From: MED-G105 sp050331095
Lineage (GTDB): Bacteria; Pseudomonadota; Alphaproteobacteria; Caulobacterales; Parvularculaceae
DNA length: 64,000 nt
Assembly (NCBI GenBank): GCA_050331095.1
Contig: JBHJHE010000010.1
Location: forward strand, 1 to 64,000
Direction: 5' to 3'
Shown: positions 27,104-36,279 of the stretch, in pieces
How positions within the stretch are numbered: position 1 is the first letter of the stretch
Layout of the letters: each line of letters begins with the position of its first letter
Made by a program: the position numbers and the translations under genes
The notes under the pieces: model-generated
What the model saw: the letters and a program-made list of their open reading frames with translations, nothing else
Databases searched by the model: none
Told to the model about the DNA's origin: nothing

Positions 27104-28429
27104 ATGCCTCTCGGCGAAACTCCCCCGGACGACGACCGCGAAGGCGCTTCGGACGCCGACGACGCTCTGGCTGCGGCGCTCGATCGGTTCGTCGCGGTGC
27201 GCGCCGCCTCCGAAGCGCTCGCCGAGCCGCTGTCGGCGGAGGACTGGTCGATCCAGTCCATGCCCGAGGCGAGCCCTGTGAAATGGAACCTCGCGCACAC
27301 GAGCTGGTTTTTTGAAACGTTCGTGCTCGAACCCTATGCGAGCGGTTACGAGCCGTACGATCCGCAATTCGCGTACCTGTTTAATTCGTACTATAACCAA
27401 ATCGGCGCGATGCACCCGCGCTCCGAGCGCGGACTGATCTCGCGCCCGTCGGCGGCGGAAACGCTGACCTATCGACGCTCGATCACGCGCGCGGTGGAGG
27501 AGTTATGCCGCGACGCGCCTGCGTCGGTCCGCCCGGCGCTTGCGGATCTCTTGCGGCTTGGCGCGGCCCACGAAGAACAACACCAGGAGCTTCTTCTCAC
27601 CGACGTCAAGCACGCGATTTTTCAGCATCCTTTCTCGCCGCCGGTGGTCGAGGCGGTCGAGGGCGTTCCGCGACCGCGGCCGGCGCCGGGCTCTTCGACC
27701 GCGGGCTGGACGGCCTATGAGGGCGGCGTCGTCGATGTCGGGGCGCCGGACGACGGGTTCGCCTTCGACAATGAACGTCCCCGTCACAAGGTGTTCCTGA
27801 CGCCTTATGCGTTGGCGGACCGACTTGTCACGAACGGGGAGTTTCTCGCATTCATCAATGACGGCGGCTACGAAAACCCCGCCTGGTGGCTCGCTGACGG
27901 CTGGGCCCTCGTATGCGACGAAGTCTGGCGCGCGCCGCTCTATTGGCGCGAGGGGGATGGCGGGTGGACCGACTACGCTTTCTCCGGCGTCGCGCCGATC
28001 GATCCAGACGCGCCGGTTTGTCATCTGAGTTACTACGAAGCCGCGGCGTATGCGGAGTGGACGGGCTTCCGGTTGCCGACGGAAGCGGAGTGGGAGCGCG
28101 CCGGGCGCGGGGCGCCCGTTGCGGGGAACCTGCGCGGCGCGCCGTGGTCCGACGCGGGCGCGGTGGACGGCCCGCCGGCCGACGGGCCGCGTCAACTTTA
28201 CGGCGACGTGTGGGAGTGGACGGCGAGCCCTTATGTCGCCTACCCAGGCTACCGCACGCCGACCGGCGCGATCGGCGAGTACAACGGCAAGTTCATGTCG
28301 TCGCAAATGGTGCTGCGCGGCGGCTCCTGCGCAACGCCGGCGGAGCACATTCGGGCGACGTATAGAAACTTCTTTCCGCCATCAGCGCGATGGCAGTTTT
28401 CCGGCTTCCGCCTCGCGCGCGATCTTTGA
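27104..28429 (+). CDS. egtB: Ergothioneine biosynthesis sulfoxide synthase EgtB
   Basis: This is a non-haem iron enzyme that joins a thiol to trimethylhistidine with O2. It has an N-terminal DinB-like domain and a C-terminal formylglycine-generating-enzyme-type domain, 441 residues in all. SMPEASPVKWNLAHTSWFFE is a strong EgtB signature. The iron ligands are the His above and the HxxxHxE of HEEQHQELLL. The FGE part includes HLSYYEAAAYAEWTGFRLPT, GDVWEWTASPY and VLRGGSCATPAEHIRATYRN. The partner methyltransferase gene egtD, often adjacent, is absent here. Confidence 0.9.
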   Translation: MPLGETPPDDDREGASDADDALAAALDRFVAVRAASEALAEPLSAEDWSIQSMPEASPVKWNLAHTSWFFETFVLEPYASGYEPYDPQFAYLFNSYYNQIGAMHPRSERGLISRPSAAETLTYRRSITRAVEELCRDAPASVRPALADLLRLGAAHEEQHQELLLTDVKHAIFQHPFSPPVVEAVEGVPRPRPAPGSSTAGWTAYEGGVVDVGAPDDGFAFDNERPRHKVFLTPYALADRLVTNGEFLAFINDGGYENPAWWLADGWALVCDEVWRAPLYWREGDGGWTDYAFSGVAPIDPDAPVCHLSYYEAAAYAEWTGFRLPTEAEWERAGRGAPVAGNLRGAPWSDAGAVDGPPADGPRQLYGDVWEWTASPYVAYPGYRTPTGAIGEYNGKFMSSQMVLRGGSCATPAEHIRATYRNFFPPSARWQFSGFRLARDL

Positions 28430-28481
28430 GGTTTTGAGCGCTGACCGCCGCCGACGGTCCAGCGCATCGAGGGAGACCAAG

Positions 28482-29315
28482 ATGGCCGAACGCGCGAGCT
28501 TCGCCGACAAAACGCCGGCAGCCGGCGGGTTGAACATTCCGGATCCGCTGTCGATCCCATCGTTGCGCGACGCCGTCTCCGACGCCGAATGGCGCGCGCG
28601 CGTCGATCTCGCCGCGTGCTACCGCCTCGTCTCGCTCTATGGGTGGGATGATCTGGTGCACACGCACATTTCCGCGCGCCTGCCGGACGAGGGCGGCGCG
28701 CCCCGATTTCTCTTAAATCCGTACGGGGTCTTTTTCGATGAAATGACGGCGTCGTCGCTCGTGAAGGTCGACGAGAAAGGCGCGCCCGTAGGCGATACGC
28801 CTTACTTTACGAATCCCGCCGGTTTCGTGATCCACAGCGCCGTCCACGGCGCGCGCGACGACGCCCACTGCGTCCTTCACCTCCACACGCCGTTCGGCGT
28901 CGCGGTCTCCGCGCAGGCGGGCGGCCTGAAGCGACTGACGCAGTTCGCCATGATCGTCGGCGACGACGTCGCCTACCACGCCTACGAAGGGCTCGCGACG
29001 GACCTGGAGGAGCGCGCGCGGCTCATCGCCGACCTTGGCGACAAGAGCTTTTTCATCCTGCGCAACCACGGCACCCTGACGCTCGGCGAAAATCCGGCGA
29101 TCGCCTTCGCGCGGGCGCATTTCCTCGAGCAGGCGTGCCGCGCTCAGATTTACGCGCAATCGGACCGCGAGCCGCCGATCGAGGAAAGCGCCGAGATGGC
29201 CGCGCTCGTCCAACGCCAGGCGATGGCGGCGTTCACGCCGGGCCTCGGCGACGCCCTGATCTGGCCGGGCCTCCTGCGCCGTCTGGAACGCGCCAATCCG
29301 GGCTACGATCAATAG
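28482..29315 (+). CDS. Class II aldolase/adducin-family protein
   Basis: This is a 277-residue class II aldolase-fold protein. The zinc-binding histidines are in VLHLHTPFG and the third in RNHGTLTLG. A conserved ThrHis pair (DDLVHTHISARLP) and NPYGVFFDEMTASSLVKVD match the adducin-like branch found widely in proteobacteria, whose substrate is unknown. The ATG at 28482 follows AGGGAGA. It is downstream of egtB by 52 bases and may be co-transcribed. Confidence 0.85.
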   Translation: MAERASFADKTPAAGGLNIPDPLSIPSLRDAVSDAEWRARVDLAACYRLVSLYGWDDLVHTHISARLPDEGGAPRFLLNPYGVFFDEMTASSLVKVDEKGAPVGDTPYFTNPAGFVIHSAVHGARDDAHCVLHLHTPFGVAVSAQAGGLKRLTQFAMIVGDDVAYHAYEGLATDLEERARLIADLGDKSFFILRNHGTLTLGENPAIAFARAHFLEQACRAQIYAQSDREPPIEESAEMAALVQRQAMAAFTPGLGDALIWPGLLRRLERANPGYDQ

Positions 29316-29366
29316 GCGCGTTTGCGTTTCGGCGCCGGGCTCAGTATCGCGTGCCATCGCCGAAAC

Positions 29367-29442
29367 GCCGGTTTAGCTCAGCTGGTAGAGCAGGGGTTTT
29401 GTAAACCCAAGGTCGGGGGTTCGAGTCCCTCAACCGGCACCA
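29367..29442 (+). tRNA. tRNA-Thr (anticodon TGT)
   Basis: The acceptor GCCGGTT pairs with AACCGGC, followed by A and an encoded CCA at 29440-29442. The D-arm is GCTC/GAGC. The anticodon loop TTTGTAA gives TGT. The T-arm GGGGG-TTCGAGT-CCCTC is partly wobble-paired. Length is 76 bases. Confidence 0.96.
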
Positions 29443-29471
29443 TCCGCGACGCGCGAGGGAGGAGCCCGCCG

Positions 29472-30578
<1,107 letters not shown>

Positions 30579-30589
30579 CGGGGCGGGCG

Positions 30590-31423
30590 ATGCGCGTTTT
30601 GAACGAACGAAAGTGCTTCGGCGGGGTTCAGGGGTTTTACGCGCACGCCTCGAAGGCGACGGGCACGGAGATGAGTTTCGGCCTCTTCCTGCCGCCACAG
30701 ATCCGCGACGGGCCGGTTCCCGTGCTGATTTATCTCGCCGGACTGGAATCGACCCACGAGACCGCGGCGATCAAGGCCGGCGCCCAGCGCGCGCTCGCCG
30801 CGCGGGGCGTCGCCATGCTGACCCCCGACACAAGCCCGCGCGGCCTCGACCTGCCCGGCGAACATGACGACTGGGACTTCGGGTCGGGCGCGGGCTTCTA
30901 CCTTGACGCCGTCGAGACGCCGTGGGCGGACCATTACAGGATGCGCGCCTACGTGCTCGGCGACTTGATCGACGACGCGGCGCGGGCGTTCCCGGCGCTC
31001 GACGCCTCGCGTCTCGCCGTCACGGGCCACTCGATGGGCGGCCATGGCGCGTTGACGCTTGCGTTGTCGAGTCCCGGTCGCTTCAAGAGCGTCTCCGCCT
31101 TCGCCCCCATCGTCGCGCCTGCGGCCTCGCCCTGGGGCCAGAAAGCCTTCGCCCGGTACCTTGGGGAGGACCGCGCGGCCTGGCGCGCCTACGACGCCTG
31201 CTCGCTCATCGAGGACGGCGCCCGCGCGCCCCATATTCTCATCGATCAGGGGGCGGCCGATGCGTTCCTCGATGGCCAGCTCATGCCGGCGCGATTGGAA
31301 AAAGCGTGCGCCGACGCTGGGCAGGAACTCACATTGCGCCGTCAGGCCGGCTACGACCACAGCTACTTTTTCGTCTCGAGCTTTATCGACGACCACGTCG
31401 CGTGGGCGGCTGAGCGGATGTGA
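30590..31423 (+). CDS. fghA: S-formylglutathione hydrolase
   Basis: This serine hydrolase completes formaldehyde oxidation by releasing formate and glutathione. The 277-residue protein has the nucleophile in TGHSMGGHGALTLAL. The Asp is in DQGAADAFLDGQ and the His in GYDHSYFFVSSFIDDH. The N-terminus (ERKCFGGVQGFYAHASKATG) is typical for the family. The ATG at 30590 was chosen over an upstream shadow frame. Confidence 0.95.
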   Translation: MRVLNERKCFGGVQGFYAHASKATGTEMSFGLFLPPQIRDGPVPVLIYLAGLESTHETAAIKAGAQRALAARGVAMLTPDTSPRGLDLPGEHDDWDFGSGAGFYLDAVETPWADHYRMRAYVLGDLIDDAARAFPALDASRLAVTGHSMGGHGALTLALSSPGRFKSVSAFAPIVAPAASPWGQKAFARYLGEDRAAWRAYDACSLIEDGARAPHILIDQGAADAFLDGQLMPARLEKACADAGQELTLRRQAGYDHSYFFVSSFIDDHVAWAAERM

Positions 31424-31622
31424 GCGAGGCGGTCGCCTGACGTTATCGTGAACGTTCGCGTGGCGCGCCGTTCTCGACGCTGGCGGGCCAAAGTCGTTGA
31501 CGTCGAACGCTTTTTCTTAGCGGAGCGTCGACCGCGACAACCCGCCGGCGTTTGGTAAGCGTTTACTTAGAAAGTCACGGCATGTTCCGGCGCGAAGCGT
31601 TAAACGAGGTCCGTGCGCCGCG

Positions 31623-31997
31623 ATGCGGAAACTGTTCCGGTCAAGACGAAAAACCGACATGCAGGACGATCCCTTGCGGGATCTGATCCTTGAGGAGCGC
31701 CTGCGGTTTTTGACCAACAAGCCGCAGCAGGATTCGACCGCGATGCGCGACGGCGACGCGTTCCGCGCGGGCTCGCGCAAGCACACCCACCGCGTCGCGG
31801 AGATCCTTTTGCCGAAGTCTCGCTCGCGTTTGTCCTGCGTCGTGCGCGACGTCAGCGACACCGGCCTGCGCATGACGATGATCGAGGACGCCGACCTGCC
31901 GGAGCGCTTCAAAGTGCGCGTGCCGACGCTTCAAATCGACCGCATGGTTTTTCTCGTCTGGCGACGCGACTACGAGATCGGCGTCACGTTCGACTAG
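31623..31997 (+). CDS. PilZ-domain protein
   Basis: This is a 124-residue protein with a C-terminal PilZ-like beta barrel. The DVSDTGLRM segment matches the DxSxxG c-di-GMP motif. The preceding arginine motif is imperfect (RKHTHR in place of RxxxR), so nucleotide binding is uncertain. The N-terminal 45 residues are charged and unrecognised. It stands alone between fghA and the ELM1-type gene, and no motility genes are nearby. Confidence 0.68.
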   Translation: MRKLFRSRRKTDMQDDPLRDLILEERLRFLTNKPQQDSTAMRDGDAFRAGSRKHTHRVAEILLPKSRSRLSCVVRDVSDTGLRMTMIEDADLPERFKVRVPTLQIDRMVFLVWRRDYEIGVTFD

Positions 31998-32055
31998 GCG
32001 CCGCCGCGCATTTCCGCCTTGCGCTTCGTCGCGCCGCGCGCCATGCCGCCTCACG

Positions 32056-33084
32056 ATGCCCGCCGACCCCGCCCACGACGAACTTGTGTGCTGGGCCGTC
32101 TCCGACGGCCGCGCGGGGATGGAGAACCAGGCGCTCGGCCTCGCCGAAGCCGTCGCGCGCCGCATGCCCCCGGAACTCAAACTGCGGATCGAAACCCGGC
32201 GCGCGCGCCTCCGCGAGCCGTGGCGGCGATTGCCTCGCCGCCTGACGCCGGCTCCGTGGTCGCTGGCTGAATGGGACGCTCCTGCGCGCGCCGCGTCGCC
32301 GGACCTCTGGATCGGGTGCGGGCGCCAGGCCGCGGCGCTCGCGGCGGCCCTCAAGGCCCGAGCGCCGCGGGCGTTCGTTGTCCAGACCCAACATCCGCGC
32401 GGCGATTTATCCGCCTTCGATCTGATCGTTTCCCCGCGTCACGACGGATGCGTCGGCGACAACGTCTTCCCCATCGTCGGCTCGCCAAATCGGATCGAGC
32501 GGGCCGCGATCGAACGAAGCGCGGCGCGGCTTCTCGAACGAATTCCCGCGGCGCGCGCCGCGCCACGACGGATCGCCGTGCTCGTTGGCGGGCCCAGCAA
32601 GGCGTACGCTTTCGGAAACGAAGACGCGCAAGACCTAGCGGCGGCCATCGCCGAGGCGCCGCCGGACGCCTTCGTTCTCGCGACGACGTCTCGGCGAACC
32701 CCGGCGACGCTTCGCGACGCGCTGAAAGCCGCGCTATCGGAGCGGGCGCACGAAGTTTATTCGCCGACGGACGAGACGTCAGAGGACAATCCCTACCCGG
32801 CGCTTCTCGGGGCCGTCGACGCCGTCCTCGTAACAGCCGACAGCGTGAACATGATCGCGGAAGCAGCGACCGCGGGCGCGCCGACGTGGATCTTGCCGCT
32901 TAGGCCGAAAGGGCGCCGCGCCGCGAAGTTCGAGCTCTTCCAATCGCAAATGGTCGCGGGCGGCTGGGCCGACTTTTGGCGATCCGGCGGCGACTGGACG
33001 ACGTCAGGACAAAATCCGTCTACGTCGTTCGATGAAACGGATCGCGCGGCGCAGGAGATCCTGCGCCGCTGGTCGCCTGCGTAA
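32056..33084 (+). CDS. ELM1-type (mitochondrial fission ELM1-like) putative glycosyltransferase
   Basis: This is a 342-residue member of the family shared between alphaproteobacteria and the plant mitochondrial fission factor ELM1, with a GT-B-like fold. Signature segments are CWAVSDGRAGMENQALGLAE near the start, VVQTQHPRGDLSAFDLIVSP, IAVLVGGPSKAYAF, and VTADSVNMIAEAATAGAPTW near the C-terminus. The biochemical activity of the bacterial proteins is not established. It ends three bases before the convergent dps gene. Confidence 0.85.
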   Translation: MPADPAHDELVCWAVSDGRAGMENQALGLAEAVARRMPPELKLRIETRRARLREPWRRLPRRLTPAPWSLAEWDAPARAASPDLWIGCGRQAAALAAALKARAPRAFVVQTQHPRGDLSAFDLIVSPRHDGCVGDNVFPIVGSPNRIERAAIERSAARLLERIPAARAAPRRIAVLVGGPSKAYAFGNEDAQDLAAAIAEAPPDAFVLATTSRRTPATLRDALKAALSERAHEVYSPTDETSEDNPYPALLGAVDAVLVTADSVNMIAEAATAGAPTWILPLRPKGRRAAKFELFQSQMVAGGWADFWRSGGDWTTSGQNPSTSFDETDRAAQEILRRWSPA

Positions 33085-33086
33085 CC

Positions 33087-33560
33087 TCAGGCCGTCATGG
33101 CGCGAAGCATCCACGCCGTCTTCTCGTGGGTCTGGATGCGCTGCGTGATCAGGTCTTCGCTGGCGTCGTCGTCGGCGTCGTCCGCCGTCTCCAGCGCCTC
33201 GCGCGCGCGCCGGATCAGCGCCTCGTGGGCAGCGAGCAGGTTCGCCACCATTTGCGCGGCGGCGGGCGGCGACGCGTCCGCGCTTTCAAGGCTCGACAAG
33301 TCCGAAAACGCCTTGCCGCTCACCGGCGCGAAATGCCCCAGCGCCCGGACGCGCTCCGCGAGTTCGTCAAGCGCGGCCCACATCTCGCGATACTGCTCTT
33401 CGAACATCTCATGCAGCGTCTTGAACTGTGGACCCGTTACGTTCCAGTGATACGCGTGCGTCTTCATGTAAAGCACGTAGGTGTCGGCAAGGACGCCGTT
33501 GATCGCCTCGGCCACCGATTTGCGCGCGTCGTCGTCGAGCCCGATATTGATTTCTGTCAT
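33087..33560 (-). CDS. dps: Dps-family DNA-binding ferritin-like protein
   Basis: This is a 157-residue iron-storing, DNA-protecting ferritin-like protein that normally forms dodecamers. The ferroxidase ligands are visible in HAYHWNVTGPQFKTLHEMFE and the MWAALDELAERVRALG helix, spaced as in Dps. There is no Lys-rich N-terminal tail, so DNA binding may be weak. Dps genes are commonly induced by peroxide or in stationary phase. Upstream, at about 33661-33676, lies a short tandem TATCGC repeat of unknown meaning. Confidence 0.92.
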   Translation of the reverse strand: MTEINIGLDDDARKSVAEAINGVLADTYVLYMKTHAYHWNVTGPQFKTLHEMFEEQYREMWAALDELAERVRALGHFAPVSGKAFSDLSSLESADASPPAAAQMVANLLAAHEALIRRAREALETADDADDDASEDLITQRIQTHEKTAWMLRAMTA

Positions 33561-33671
33561 GAATTTCTCTCCTCTGTCGCTCCCTGAGCCGTTTCGACAT
33601 AGGCGCTGGCGCGCCTTCGATCAAATTGATAAATCCGGCAGTCGCCATCGCGCAGATCGATATCGCTATCG

Positions 33672-34883
33672 CTATCTCAGGGAGGCGCAGAACCTCGCGA
33701 TGCGCTCGCAGGCCTCGACGACCTTGTCCGTGGCGGCGGCGTAGGACAACCGGAAATGCGGCGCGGCGCCAAACGCCGAGCCAGCGACGACGGCCACCGC
33801 TTCGGCGTCGAGCAGCGCGTCGACGACGTCGAGATCAGCGTCGAGCCGCCGGCCGTCCGGGGTCGTCTTGCCGATGAGCCCGGCGCAATTCGGGAACAGA
33901 TAGAACGCGCCGTCGGGCGTCGCGCATTCGAGCCCCGGCGCCTCGTTCAGGATCGCGACGGCGCGGTCGCGGCGCTCTTTGAAGGCGGCGCGCCAGTCGT
34001 CCAGAAACCCGTGATCGCTATCAAGCGCTGCGACGCTCGCCCACTGGCTAATCGAGCACGCATTCGAAGTCGACTGGGACATGACCTTCGCCATCGCCTT
34101 GATCAGCGGCGGCGGCCCGCCGGCGAAGCCGATCCGCCAGCCGGTCATGGAGTACGCCTTCGAAACGCCGTTCATCGTCAGGGTGCGATTGAACAGCTTT
34201 TGCTCAACGGCTGCGATCGTCGTATGGCGAAATTCATCGTAGACGATCTTTTCGTAGATATCGTCGGTAAGGACTAGCGCTTGCGGATGGCGCAGCAAGA
34301 CATCGGCCAGGCCGCGCAGCTCGTCGGCGGCGTAGGCCGCGCCGGTCGGGTTCGACGGCGAGTTCAGCACGACCCACTTCGTCCGCGCCGTGATCGCCCG
34401 TTCGAGCGCCGCTGGCGTCATCTTGAAGCCCGAGCCCGCATCGGTTGGGACGATGACGGGCGTCGCCCCGACCAGTCGGACCATGTCGGGGTACGACACC
34501 CAGTAAGGAGCCGGGATAACGACCTCGTCGCCGGCGTTCAGCGTGGCGACGAACGCGTTGTAGAGAACGGCTTTGCCGCCGGGCGCGACGGATATCCGTT
34601 CCGGCGCGTAGTCAAGCCCGTTGTCGCGGGCGAACTTGTCCGCGACCGCGCGCTTCAACTCGGGGATCCCGTCGACGGCGGTGTACTTCGTCTCCCCGCG
34701 GGCCATTGCGTCGCACGCGGCCTTTTTGATGTGCTCCGGCGTGTCGAAGTCGGGCTCGCCGGAGCCGAGGCCGATCACGTCGACGCCCTGGGCGCGCAAC
34801 TCGCGCGCCTTTTGACTGACGGCGATCGTGGGCGACGGCGCGATCGATGCGACGGCGTCGGACAGCGCGATGTCGATGGGCAT
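33672..34883 (-). CDS. aatA: Aspartate aminotransferase (class I, PLP-dependent)
   Basis: This is a 403-residue class I aminotransferase, likely aspartate or prephenate aminotransferase. The PLP-lysine lies in NGVSKAYSMTGWRIGFAGGP. GSGEPDFDTPEHIKKAA, APGGKAVLYNAF and LNSPSNPTGAAY are subgroup I-gamma signatures common in alphaproteobacteria. The ATG at 34883 is followed by an ordinary N-terminus. It is transcribed alone toward dps. Confidence 0.92.
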   Translation of the reverse strand: MPIDIALSDAVASIAPSPTIAVSQKARELRAQGVDVIGLGSGEPDFDTPEHIKKAACDAMARGETKYTAVDGIPELKRAVADKFARDNGLDYAPERISVAPGGKAVLYNAFVATLNAGDEVVIPAPYWVSYPDMVRLVGATPVIVPTDAGSGFKMTPAALERAITARTKWVVLNSPSNPTGAAYAADELRGLADVLLRHPQALVLTDDIYEKIVYDEFRHTTIAAVEQKLFNRTLTMNGVSKAYSMTGWRIGFAGGPPPLIKAMAKVMSQSTSNACSISQWASVAALDSDHGFLDDWRAAFKERRDRAVAILNEAPGLECATPDGAFYLFPNCAGLIGKTTPDGRRLDADLDVVDALLDAEAVAVVAGSAFGAAPHFRLSYAAATDKVVEACERIARFCASLR

Positions 34884-35180
34884 GGGAACGGCCTTCCTGC
34901 TGCGTTGCGCTCTTCATGCCCCAGCTGGCCGTCCGCCGTCGAACCCGATTTCGCCACGGCTAATGCTGCGGCGCAACACTCCGACTACGATGCAACTTTT
35001 TGCCACGCGATCGTCAGCATGCAGGGGCGAAATTTGAGGATGTCGCCATAAAGCATTGATTTTACTAAGAAATAAATTTTCTCAAATGCTGATCCAAATT
35101 TCTCAACAACCGACCGTTGCAGTTTCGCAACGGGATCTCTTGTGGTTATCTACGCGCTTACGCAAGGCGAGGGAGAGCGC
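34884..35180. promoter_or_regulatory. AT-rich divergent intergenic region
   Basis: This gap of about 300 bases separates aatA from the PAS membrane protein and holds both promoters. Bases 35047-35105 form the most AT-rich block in this part of the window. It contains AGCATT (35052-35057) and its inverted partner AATGCT (35085-35090), separated by 27 bases of almost pure A/T. No open reading frame with coding character is seen. Confidence 0.4.
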
Positions 35181-36260
35181 ATGATTGCGGACGCGCCAGC
35201 AAACGCGTTTGAACGCGCGCGGAATTACGCCGACGCTCGACTGGCGTCGCTGGACGAATTGACCGCGAGCGATCGCTTGAAGATCCATGTGGAGCGCCGG
35301 GCCATGCTCCTGCGTAACGCGCCGATCGCGATCGTCGTCAGCGGCGTGAACGCCGCCATCACGTGCGCGCTCGTCTGGAACCTCGTCGACCGCGCGATGA
35401 TCGTCGGCTGGACGGCTGCGGTCGTTTTGCTGGCTGCGGTGAGGATCGCGTTGTGGCGTCGGTTCGTCGCGCGCCGCGCCGCTTCCCACGCCCTTGAAGC
35501 GTTCGCGAAGCTCCACGTCGCTGCGATGGCGACGAACGGCGCCTTGTGGGGCGCGCTCGCGCCGCTTTTCGCGGCGAGCGGCCTGTTGGGCAACGCGTTC
35601 TTGCCGTTTATCGTCGCCGGCATGACGGCCGCCGCCTTGTCGTCCGCCGCCGCTTCTTGGCGCGCGGCATGCGCGTTCAACGCGCCGGTCCTGATTTCCT
35701 TCGCCGTTTCCTACGCCGTCGCAATGCCGCAGGACGGCGTCGCCGTCGCGTTGATTGTCGCAATCTACGCGTTCGCCACCAGCGTCCTCGCGCTCCTCAC
35801 CGAGCGCCTGCTGACGCGGGCGATCAGATTGCGTTCGCGCAACGACGCGCTGACGGAAGCCCTCGCCAAACAGGCGGATGCGGCGCGGGAATCGGAGAAG
35901 AAGTATCGGGCGCTGATCGAAGCGTCGAGCGACCTTACGATCGTCTTCACGCCGGAGGGCGTCGTCTCCTACGCCAATCCGGCCGCCCACGAGGCGCTGG
36001 GTCCGCTGCTCGGGAAAACGACCAAGGACATCGTGCATCCGGACGACCTCAAGACCTTCCGCACCGCCGGCGGCCGCGCGTTGACGAAGCTCGGCGAGGT
36101 CACTTCGCTGCCCCACGTGTGCTTGCGGGGGGAGGCGGGGGACTACCGCGCATTCGGCGGCCGTATGACGAACATGCTCTACGTTCCGGGCGTCGAAGGG
36201 TTCGTCTACAGCGGCGGCGCGCTCGCCGACCGTCCATGCCTCGAGCAGGCATCCGCGTGA
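35181..36260 (+). CDS. Six-helix membrane protein ending in a PAS domain
   Basis: This is a 359-residue sensor-like protein. Six hydrophobic helices (about residues 48-68, 73-91, 113-130, 138-155, 168-182 and 187-207) are followed by a coiled-coil-like linker (ALAKQADAARESEKKYRALI). A PAS domain then starts at IEASSDLTIVFTPEGVVSYA and runs to about residue 345. No kinase, GGDEF, EAL or other output domain follows; the protein stops 14 residues later. This layout resembles membrane-anchored hybrid kinases cut after the first PAS. The start was set at ATG 35181 after AGGGAGA; GTG 35142 is less likely. Confidence 0.75.
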   Translation: MIADAPANAFERARNYADARLASLDELTASDRLKIHVERRAMLLRNAPIAIVVSGVNAAITCALVWNLVDRAMIVGWTAAVVLLAAVRIALWRRFVARRAASHALEAFAKLHVAAMATNGALWGALAPLFAASGLLGNAFLPFIVAGMTAAALSSAAASWRAACAFNAPVLISFAVSYAVAMPQDGVAVALIVAIYAFATSVLALLTERLLTRAIRLRSRNDALTEALAKQADAARESEKKYRALIEASSDLTIVFTPEGVVSYANPAAHEALGPLLGKTTKDIVHPDDLKTFRTAGGRALTKLGEVTSLPHVCLRGEAGDYRAFGGRMTNMLYVPGVEGFVYSGGALADRPCLEQASA

Positions 36261-36279
36261 GGCGACAGCTCTTCGGCGC

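Noticed and set aside
33655..33680. Short TATCGC tandem repeat upstream of dps as an OxyR site
   Set aside because: The spacing does not fit the four-part OxyR motif, and the repeat is too short to interpret.
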